Assembly: GCA_017554445.1 (NCBI GenBank)
Contig: JAFZIJ010000148.1
Coordinates: forward strand, 1 to 60,291
DNA from: Victivallales bacterium
GTDB taxonomy: Bacteria; Verrucomicrobiota; Lentisphaeria; Oligosphaerales; Oligosphaeraceae
Reading direction: 5' to 3'
Length of the DNA: 60,291 bases
The notes below the pieces were generated by a model. That model searched no databases and was not told the origin of the DNA. It saw only the letters and a list, made by a program, of their open reading frames with translations. How positions within the stretch are numbered: the stretch's first letter is position 1; every line of letters begins with the position of its first letter. Both the position numbers and the translations under genes were made by a program. Positions 53,518 through 60,291 of the stretch are shown here, piece by piece.

Positions 53518-56391
53518 TTATTGGATGACTTTGATGGTGCTCGGGCCATCCGTCGTGTTGACGATGAAGGAGAAGCCGTACGAGCCGTCGGCGTTCAAAT
53601 AGGATTGGATGCCGTCATAGTCATGATAGCTGAGTTTGAGCGGTACGAACAAGCCGGTCTCGTTCTTGATGAGGACTTTCGGCCGTTCGAATGATTTGAA
53701 GCCATCGACACGTACGGCGGCATTGTTCAAACCGCCATCGATTGTAAATTCGGCTTGCTGGTCAATGGCTTGAACATGGGGAAGATACGTGTCGTAAAGA
53801 AGCTTGCCGACAGTGACATTGACTCTGTACGGATCCAACACGGAGTCCGAACGGACTTGGTGGACGCTGTTGTCAGTCTTGACGTCGTGGTCGCCGAACG
53901 GGACGAGAATGAGTTCGTAGGCGATGCGGTCGCCGGGCTTGAATGTCACATCGCCAATGTTGAGTGTCAGCCGCGCATCGACGACGGGCGTGTTCGTGAA
54001 GTTCAACATGGCTTGGACAGGCGTCTCCTTGCCGTCGAGAACAACTTTGCATGTCTTGATGATGAGACCGAAATTGCAGACGCTCTTGTTGGCTAGTGAC
54101 GTATAGACCGTGAAATAGGGGGCTTCCGAACCGAGCGGGATGACGGTGGTGAGCGGTTTGTCTTCAGGAAGATTCAAAACGGTCAGTTTGTTTTCTTTGC
54201 TGAGATAACCGACGTGGGCGAATTTCGTCCATGACGTGCTGAAGGAGAAGAGGTTGAAGTTCTTGATGAAATCTTTGATGGAGACTTCCTTCTTGAAATC
54301 GATGACGAAAGAATAGTATGTGCGGTTTTCATCCGTTTGCGGAAATTCCAGATGGCGCACCCATAGAGTGGCTGCATCGTCGTCGGATTCATAGGAGAAA
54401 TCGACGTCTGCATAGACTGGTCCGGCGGATTGGACTCTTTGGACCTTCGGCTCGAACATGATTTTCGTTTCACCTTGATAATAATAGGGGAAGTAGAGCG
54501 GGCCGACGGAATAGTGCTGCGGCTGGTTGGCCCACAGTTTTGCGGACATGGCGCGGAAGTCGGGAAGCGTCCAGCCGGATTTGGTTCCGACGTAGTAGGG
54601 CGCGATGCAGTTCGTTTCCGTGACGCCACAGGAGAGGTGATAGTAGGGCACGAAGAACTTGATGGCGGAGAGTTGTTTGAGCGGCGCGAGACCCCAATTC
54701 TGGTAGAGGTTCAGAACGGTGAAACTGCGCTCCGTATTGGCGTTGAGCAGCAACGGGAGGAGAGTCTCGCCGTAGCCGCTGTCTTCAGGATAGAAATACG
54801 GTTCTTCGCCGTCGCCATGGAAATTTTTCGAGACTTCGATAGGCATGGGGAGGAGCTTTTCCTGTTCGTCCAGCATGGCGGCGCATTCAAGGCCACCCGC
54901 CTTGCCGCGGACGCAGAAATAGATGTGGCGGTCATGGTCGTCCGCCTTGATGGTCACTGGCAATTTGTAGTGTTTTTGTGGAATTTTGTAATAGGCTTCG
55001 TTGAAGCCCGTACCGCCGAGGCCGAAATCATACGTTCCTTCCAGTTTGTTGTATCCCAAAAACTTACCGCCGTCTTCTCCGTTAAGGACCTTAATGGCGT
55101 CTGCGTCTAATGGATTGCGTTCGCAATAAGCAGCTTCCGCGAGTTTCGCGAAGTCATGGGAATCGTCATGGTAGAGACGATGCGCGAGAATGAGACGCGT
55201 GTCTGGTTTCAGTACGCCGCTGGATGGATTCGATTGCGTCAGAACGTATTCCGTCTCTGTTTCTGAGAACGTGATGCTGCCTGCTTCAGCGCACGTCGGG
55301 AAGATGAGACCGAAAACGCCGCCTAGCTTGTTGTCGAAACCGACGTATTCGACGGAGCCTGCATCAATACCGTTGAAGGCGTCATGGACACCGTTTTTGT
55401 CCTTTGCAACGACTTTAGCAATGGCGCTTTTCGCGATTTTCAATTGGCAACCATATTCCTTCAGTGTGACGTCGTTGTTGCCTGTGACAAAACGCAGCAT
55501 TTGATGCATCTTGTCCGGATACGCATGGAGAATGCGGTCCAGTTTGACCTGCATCTTCTGGCGTTTTTCCGCGACAAGCTTGACGGATTTGATTTCGATG
55601 ATGTCATCAACCTGCCCGAGATCGAAACGGATGCCATGGATGTTGCCTTTGAAGCCTTTGATTTCGTCGATGTAGATTTTATATGTGCGGAAATCGCCGG
55701 GCTTGATACCCTGCGGCACGATCTGCTGCGGATTGAAGCCTTTTTGATCGCCGACGGCCATATAGACGTGCATGTAGGTGGCTTTCTGCGCGCGCAGGGT
55801 GACTTCGATGGCGGGGTAGGTTTCCGTCGGCTGTTCGATGCCGAGCTGCGCGACCCATGGATCATGGGCGCTGGTGCATTTCAGCCTCATGACGCCATCA
55901 ACGAATTCGGGCTCCGTCAAATCATTGACGGCCCATTTGCCTTTTTCGAAATTGGAGACATCGACTTTTGCGTTCACATCCGCTTCTGGAACATCTTCCA
56001 GCACACGGCTTAAGGCTTGGTCAAGCACGTGCACATCATAGTAGTAGTAGCCTAGCCGGAATGCATTGAAACGGCTTTCGCGCGGCGACAGGGAGGACCA
56101 GTAGGTCTTGTCTTCCGTGTCGATGACATACGTATCGAACGTTCCGTCCGCGAGTTTGATGCCGTTCGGTGTCAGCAATGTCAACGCGTTGTTTTCGCGG
56201 TTCTCCAGGCCGCCGACGGCACGGATGTGCGGCGTATCGACTTGAATGGCGTCTCGGTTGCCGCTCTGGTAATAGACTTGGACGGTGTTTTTGATTTGAT
56301 CGGCGTTTTGGATGTCCGCCGTCCAGTTGTATTGTGCGGACAGCGGCAGGCAGAGCAGGGCGAACAGCGGCAGGATGTGTTTGGCGGCCAT
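53518..56391 (-). CDS. Large secreted protein of unknown function
   Basis: A 957-residue exported protein. The ATG at 56391 is chosen because the signal peptide (AKHILPLFALLCLPLSAQ) starts there; the frame opens upstream to 56469 without one. Residues about 125-270 look like a carbohydrate-binding beta-sandwich (WVAQLGIEQP; GIRFDLGQVDDIIEI). The middle has no motif I recognise. The C-terminus has several beta-rich domains. It heads the glycan cluster on the minus strand and is the only secreted protein of that unit, so it may bind or cleave the polymer outside the cytoplasm. Confidence 0.8.
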   Translation of the reverse strand: MAAKHILPLFALLCLPLSAQYNWTADIQNADQIKNTVQVYYQSGNRDAIQVDTPHIRAVGGLENRENNALTLLTPNGIKLADGTFDTYVIDTEDKTYWSSLSPRESRFNAFRLGYYYYDVHVLDQALSRVLEDVPEADVNAKVDVSNFEKGKWAVNDLTEPEFVDGVMRLKCTSAHDPWVAQLGIEQPTETYPAIEVTLRAQKATYMHVYMAVGDQKGFNPQQIVPQGIKPGDFRTYKIYIDEIKGFKGNIHGIRFDLGQVDDIIEIKSVKLVAEKRQKMQVKLDRILHAYPDKMHQMLRFVTGNNDVTLKEYGCQLKIAKSAIAKVVAKDKNGVHDAFNGIDAGSVEYVGFDNKLGGVFGLIFPTCAEAGSITFSETETEYVLTQSNPSSGVLKPDTRLILAHRLYHDDSHDFAKLAEAAYCERNPLDADAIKVLNGEDGGKFLGYNKLEGTYDFGLGGTGFNEAYYKIPQKHYKLPVTIKADDHDRHIYFCVRGKAGGLECAAMLDEQEKLLPMPIEVSKNFHGDGEEPYFYPEDSGYGETLLPLLLNANTERSFTVLNLYQNWGLAPLKQLSAIKFFVPYYHLSCGVTETNCIAPYYVGTKSGWTLPDFRAMSAKLWANQPQHYSVGPLYFPYYYQGETKIMFEPKVQRVQSAGPVYADVDFSYESDDDAATLWVRHLEFPQTDENRTYYSFVIDFKKEVSIKDFIKNFNLFSFSTSWTKFAHVGYLSKENKLTVLNLPEDKPLTTVIPLGSEAPYFTVYTSLANKSVCNFGLIIKTCKVVLDGKETPVQAMLNFTNTPVVDARLTLNIGDVTFKPGDRIAYELILVPFGDHDVKTDNSVHQVRSDSVLDPYRVNVTVGKLLYDTYLPHVQAIDQQAEFTIDGGLNNAAVRVDGFKSFERPKVLIKNETGLFVPLKLSYHDYDGIQSYLNADGSYGFSFIVNTTDGPSTIKVIQ

Positions 56392-56503
56392 GTTTTTTCC
56401 TTCTAATTGGTGAGTGATGGACACGGGGCATGACAGATTATTAAACCTACTATAATATGCCTTCGCCATTTATCCATTGGCTCTTGTAAAAAACATACCG
56501 ACG

Positions 56504-58990
56504 TCATTTCCGTTTCAGATACGGCTTGATGATGCGGAGGAAACGCTGTGTCGCCGCGAGAGTTTTCGCGGCAGTTGCGCGGTTCGGGAAGCCACGCGCG
56601 AAATTCGCGTCGGCGGCGGCCGCCGCTACAACATGGTATTCCGCTGCGACTCCAGGCGCCAAATCCTTCAGACGTTCCGCTCGTTCAAGCAAGTCCTCTG
56701 ACGGAGGCCGTTGGAAATGAGCCAAATCCAGCATGCCACTTGTCAGCCGCTGGCAGGCCATGACCGTCTGTCGTGACGATGCGCCATGGCGTGTCTGCCA
56801 TTTCCATTGGCGAATCAGCTTGTGCAACGTCAAGTGGAACGACAGCACGTTCATCACTTTCTTCCTCTGGAGGAAAAGAACGATAATCAGCACCCAGATC
56901 GCCAAAGCGACCACCTTCGCCGATATGCTCATGCTGCGGAGTGAATCCAACATGCTGGCGGCAGTTTTTTTCAGCCATTGAACGATTGATTCGGTTGATT
57001 TCCGCAATGCATTTGTCACTGTGAATAAAGCTTCTTTGACGGCCGCCTGCGCCATTTCGATAATATCCGGTTCTATCACGCGGTTTTCACGGGCGGCGCG
57101 GCGGAATATCCGATCCACAAAAGATTCCTTCCTTTCGGAATTGCCTTCGCCTTGGCGGTTTCGTCCGTAGCGGCGACGGTAGTTCTCTGGCGAATTCCAA
57201 CGTTTGGGTGCCGTGATTGAAAATTCCGGCGGTTTCGATTCCCATTCGTCGCCGAAGGGATTCAGCAGGGCATTGAGGGCCTTCGGGGTGTTGCTGATTT
57301 GCAGGTTGCCGGGGGCGACGCCGTCAAAAGTCAGCCATCCGTAAGGTGGTATGAAAATCTGAACCCATGCGTGGGCATGGTATTCGTAGATTTCAAAGCT
57401 ATTGGTCAACAGGTTGTAATTACCAGGTGAATAACCAGTCACAAGCCGTGAATGGAGACCTGCCGCACGAGCCAGAACGGCGAATGCCTGCGCAAAATGC
57501 TGGCAATAACCGCGTTTTGATTCAAAAAGGAAGAAATCAACCACTTCGCCGTTTGGCGGAACGTGAGGACATTGCAAATCATATTGATAGGATGTCCGCA
57601 AATGGTCGCGAATGCGGCAGGCCTTCTCGTATGGTGTCGTGGCACCGTCCGTTATTTCATGGGCGAGCTCGAATGTCCGCTTTGAAATCACGCCTTTCGG
57701 CAACGTGCTGTAGTTCTCACCGTAGTTCCAATTGAACATGAAAAATCTGTCCATGTCCTGCCCAGTTTTCTGGCTTGGTACATAGGACATGACAAAATAC
57801 GTCAATGGCGGCTTGGGCTTCTCCAAGGCACGCAAGCCTAATTTTACATTGTCGTGCAAATGCATAAGCAATGTTTGTTGCGCGTCACCGCTTGGATCTC
57901 TGAAACGACCGTGCTCGAAACGATAGGCATACGGAAGCAATTCCCCTATAGGCTTTTCCAGAGTGATTCGTTGCGGGAACAACGTACCGTATTGGGCGCG
58001 AATGCGATCCGCCAGACAGTTGCCGGATTTCATCATGTCTGACTGCGTCCATTTCGTCCCATCGTATGTGTCGTACATCTGGACGACCCAATAGACTTTC
58101 GCGGGAGCGTAGGCACGGAAGACGATATCTGTGCCAATGGTCGGTGCCGCGCCATCGCCGTTTTGCGAGTCAAATGACGGGGCTTCGTCCATCTTTGCGG
58201 TGTTTTCCGCATTTTCCGATGCATCTATGTCATCCTGTTGATCGCTGTCATGTTCTGTTTCTTTTTGACCATTTGCGTCTGGCCTTGTCCTGTTCTGCCA
58301 TTTATCCCAGAAACGTTCCATGAGAAGCTCCCGTTCGTTGTCGAACGATACGGGAATGACACCTCTGCCGCGCAACGCCTTCTTAAATGGCAGGACGTAA
58401 ATCAAGACGGCCATCATGACGAAGGCGGCCGCGAAATGCAGCAGGCGGATTGTCCAGCTGCCGTGCGTCAACGGCAGCGTCACGCCGCGTTCACGCAGTT
58501 TCATGCCGACAAGCAACGATGTACGCGTCAAATACATGATTAGCGCCACAAGCAGCATTGACAGGAAGAAGACCGGCAAGAAGCCGCGCCGTCCGGGCAG
58601 TAACCCCCCGTAGCCTAGCATACAGCAACAGCAGAACAGCAGAAAACCGTATTCACGCGGACGGCGGCCGATGAACAGGGCCAGAATCAGAACCGACATC
58701 CCTTCGAAGATCATGATGTCCCACGGGACTTCCATCATGCGAATTTTCACCCAGACGAATGCCATGGCACCGACCGCGATCTGGGCCAGCTGTCGCATGA
58801 ACGGCGGGAACACGCCCATCGGAATACGCGAAAGCAAAACCATGAATGGTGCCGCAATCATGACACCGAGCATCAAATCCGGCTCGCCTTGTAGCCATAG
58901 TGCGCAGAAAACGGCACCGACGTACAGCATTGCGTAAAGGCATTGCACCTTCAGCGGCACGTCGTTCGATTTTGTGCTCATCAGTTTCAT
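56504..58990 (-). CDS. TgpA-like membrane transglutaminase-domain protein
   Basis: An 828-residue protein: an N-terminal block of about six membrane helices (15-205), a polar acidic linker (about 215-285), a periplasmic transglutaminase-like domain and one more helix near 730. The catalytic triad candidates are Cys496 (RGYCQHFAQAF), His540 (YHAHAWVQI) and Asp556 (LTFDGVAPG). This is the DUF3488/DUF4129/TgpA arrangement, usually next to MoxR and DUF58 genes, as here. The substrate is unknown; cell-envelope cross-linking or peptide cleavage are the usual proposals. Confidence 0.88.
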   Translation of the reverse strand: MKLMSTKSNDVPLKVQCLYAMLYVGAVFCALWLQGEPDLMLGVMIAAPFMVLLSRIPMGVFPPFMRQLAQIAVGAMAFVWVKIRMMEVPWDIMIFEGMSVLILALFIGRRPREYGFLLFCCCCMLGYGGLLPGRRGFLPVFFLSMLLVALIMYLTRTSLLVGMKLRERGVTLPLTHGSWTIRLLHFAAAFVMMAVLIYVLPFKKALRGRGVIPVSFDNERELLMERFWDKWQNRTRPDANGQKETEHDSDQQDDIDASENAENTAKMDEAPSFDSQNGDGAAPTIGTDIVFRAYAPAKVYWVVQMYDTYDGTKWTQSDMMKSGNCLADRIRAQYGTLFPQRITLEKPIGELLPYAYRFEHGRFRDPSGDAQQTLLMHLHDNVKLGLRALEKPKPPLTYFVMSYVPSQKTGQDMDRFFMFNWNYGENYSTLPKGVISKRTFELAHEITDGATTPYEKACRIRDHLRTSYQYDLQCPHVPPNGEVVDFFLFESKRGYCQHFAQAFAVLARAAGLHSRLVTGYSPGNYNLLTNSFEIYEYHAHAWVQIFIPPYGWLTFDGVAPGNLQISNTPKALNALLNPFGDEWESKPPEFSITAPKRWNSPENYRRRYGRNRQGEGNSERKESFVDRIFRRAARENRVIEPDIIEMAQAAVKEALFTVTNALRKSTESIVQWLKKTAASMLDSLRSMSISAKVVALAIWVLIIVLFLQRKKVMNVLSFHLTLHKLIRQWKWQTRHGASSRQTVMACQRLTSGMLDLAHFQRPPSEDLLERAERLKDLAPGVAAEYHVVAAAAADANFARGFPNRATAAKTLAATQRFLRIIKPYLKRK

Positions 58991-59008
58991 GCGTCTTTCC
59001 TCCCGCCG

Positions 59009-60214
59009 TCATTGAATCATTTGCGCCATGCTGAGGGCGGGCGACATCCGTCGCGGCGAAAGGCCACGGCCTGTCTCCATGGCTTCCGTGTTCAGCGGAT
59101 GATGCAGTTTTGCCTTGAATGCCGTCTTTGACGCATGATACCAACGGATGTCCATGCCGCGCCCCGCCAGCATCGCCAGTTCGTTGTGCAAGCTTTCAGA
59201 CTCGTTCAGCGAGAAGCAGTAGATGATGGAACGGGCGGGCAGCTGGGCGACCATGCTTTCGATGACATCCGTCAGCGGAATGTCGCCGGATTCCATCGTC
59301 GCCATCATCAGCATGGCTTCCCGCCAATTTTCTTCAATGGGGCTTGGCGGCAGCATCATGAGACGCTTTCCGCCGATGCCTAATGCTAAATTGCAAGTCT
59401 TGTGGGAGAGATAGTTGCAGATGCTGGCAGCCGCGATAAGCGTCGCCTCAAGATGAAGTGCGGGCGCGTCCGGAGTTGCTTTGCCGCCGACGCCATCGAT
59501 GAGAATCGCGACGGTGAGTTGTGACCGCCGTTCAAATTCGCGTACCATCAGCTTGTTGTGGCGCGCCGTGCTTTTCCAGTGGATGAAACGCATGCCGTCG
59601 CTTGGATGGTATTCGCGTACACCGTAGAAGTCCTGCGAATAACCGGCGGCGTTCGTCGGATTGCTAGTGAGGGATGTCGTGAGAGAACCGCCTTCTCCAA
59701 GATCCAGATTTTCAAGAGGTTCCATAGATGGATAGACGACGATGGCTTCCGGCAAGAGTACTTTTTTCTCTTGGCAGAACACGCCTGCTGGATCTGCGCT
59801 GCGAATCACGATTGTGTTCAATGTGAACGCGCCGCGGGCAGACGGCATCACCGCCCGGTTGACGATGCGGTTTTCATTTGGTTCCATGGTGGCCACGACG
59901 GATGACACCGTTCTGTTCTGTGCGAACAACAGCTTTTCGATGATGACAATCGTTTGGCGACGATGCCGTTTGAGGTTGCGGCATTCTAGCGGAAGATTCG
60001 CCAATGTGCCGACGTGCAATTGGTCGAATGGCCTGCGGATTATCTCTATCCCCCTCAATGTGAACAATGAAGCGACGAAGCTGACAATCAGGACAGACAG
60101 TGACGCGCAGGCCAGAATCAGCGCTATCAGGTTGTGATTCACCTGTGAGATGCACAACCAGATGACCGCGGTGGCCGCGATGCACCAGCCTCTTGATGTC
60201 GGTCGCACCATCAT
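59009..60214 (-). CDS. DUF58 domain protein
   Basis: A 401-residue protein with two N-terminal membrane helices (about 10-50), a beta-rich middle and the DUF58 signature DFYGVREYHPSDGMRFIHWKSTARHNK near residue 195, followed by a von Willebrand A-like fold. DUF58 proteins are probably clients or adaptors of MoxR AAA+ ATPases. The gene starts 18 bases after the end of the partial gene to the right. Confidence 0.9.
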   Translation of the reverse strand: MMVRPTSRGWCIAATAVIWLCISQVNHNLIALILACASLSVLIVSFVASLFTLRGIEIIRRPFDQLHVGTLANLPLECRNLKRHRRQTIVIIEKLLFAQNRTVSSVVATMEPNENRIVNRAVMPSARGAFTLNTIVIRSADPAGVFCQEKKVLLPEAIVVYPSMEPLENLDLGEGGSLTTSLTSNPTNAAGYSQDFYGVREYHPSDGMRFIHWKSTARHNKLMVREFERRSQLTVAILIDGVGGKATPDAPALHLEATLIAAASICNYLSHKTCNLALGIGGKRLMMLPPSPIEENWREAMLMMATMESGDIPLTDVIESMVAQLPARSIIYCFSLNESESLHNELAMLAGRGMDIRWYHASKTAFKAKLHHPLNTEAMETGRGLSPRRMSPALSMAQMIQ

Positions 60215-60231
60215 CGTACGTTACCTTTTCA

Positions 60232-60291
60232 TTAGCTCTCCCATCTGGACATGGGCATCTGTGAGAGGATATCCTCCAAGGCCTTGGCGGA
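60232..60291 (-). CDS. C-terminal end of a probable MoxR-type AAA+ ATPase (partial)
   Basis: Nineteen codons and a stop, read on the minus strand, enter from the right edge (SAKALEDILSQMPMSRWES). The fragment is too short for a domain match. The call rests on position: MoxR genes normally lie immediately upstream of DUF58 and TgpA-like genes, and MoxR proteins often end in a short helix of this kind. Confidence 0.45.
   Translation of the reverse strand, partial: SAKALEDILSQMPMSRWES

Noticed and set aside
56504..60291. Defence or toxin system
   Set aside because: The MoxR/DUF58/transglutaminase set is a common chromosomal module and not specific to defence.

Overview
This 60.3 kb window is bacterial chromosome of roughly 50% GC, carrying about 46 protein genes (the first and last run off the window) and one tRNA gene. 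The gene content suggests an anaerobic, glycan-using member of the PVC superphylum, most likely a gut Lentisphaerae/Victivallales- or Kiritimatiellae-type bacterium. That assignment is an inference from protein families (GH2, GH29 and GH127 glycosidases, a heparinase II/III-type lyase, a stand-alone ferredoxin:thioredoxin reductase-like protein, a UGSC-family protein); there is no rRNA or taxonomic marker to prove it.

Region 1 (1-12.8 kb) is housekeeping and accessory metabolism: a secreted UGSC-family protein cut by the left edge, tRNA-Thr with its own promoter and terminator, asd, an SLC13-type anion permease with an orphan histidine kinase, a neurotransmitter:sodium symporter-family transporter, an NAD-dependent epimerase, a glycerophosphodiester phosphodiesterase and a secreted heparinase-like lyase.

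Region 2 (12.8-18.8 kb, minus strand) holds nucleotide-sugar genes. A single 1052-residue protein joins a FlaA1/PglF-type membrane UDP-HexNAc 4,6-dehydratase to an N-acetylhexosamine 1-kinase-like domain. Beside it lie a GlmU-type pyrophosphorylase without the acetyltransferase half, a DegT aminotransferase and a NeuD/PglD-like acetyltransferase. Together these could take free GlcNAc to UDP-GlcNAc and on to a UDP-diacetamido-trideoxyhexose. This is the strongest candidate for an undescribed arrangement.

Region 3 (18.8-27.7 kb) is mixed: a P1 peptidase, a WecG/TagA glycosyltransferase, a 66-residue FTR-like Fe-S protein coupled to galM, a secreted thioredoxin-fold protein that has lost both active-site cysteines, a GH127 enzyme, and a purine pair (NCS2 permease and adenine deaminase).

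Region 4 (27.7-44.4 kb, minus strand) is a surface polysaccharide locus. It opens with a NusG paralogue and continues with a Wzx-type flippase, three GT2 enzymes, a STELLO-like transferase, a nucleotide-sugar reductase, a Wzy-type polymerase, a tandem acyltransferase-3 fusion, an MBOAT/SGNH O-acylation pair, two GT4 enzymes and a CapK-like adenylate-forming enzyme. A 12-base ops-like site lies in the NusG leader. No initiating phosphoglycosyltransferase or Wza/Wzc export gene is visible.

Region 5 (44.4-60.3 kb, minus strand) has two tandem secreted paralogues of unknown function, a glycan cluster (GH2 beta-mannosidase-like, GH29 fucosidase, tyrosine phosphatase, a second GH2, a 957-residue secreted protein), then a transglutaminase/DUF58/probable MoxR module. 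A family of about 27-base hairpin repeats with changing stems and a constant TCC(T/C) loop occurs at three separate intergenic sites, once as a four-copy array.
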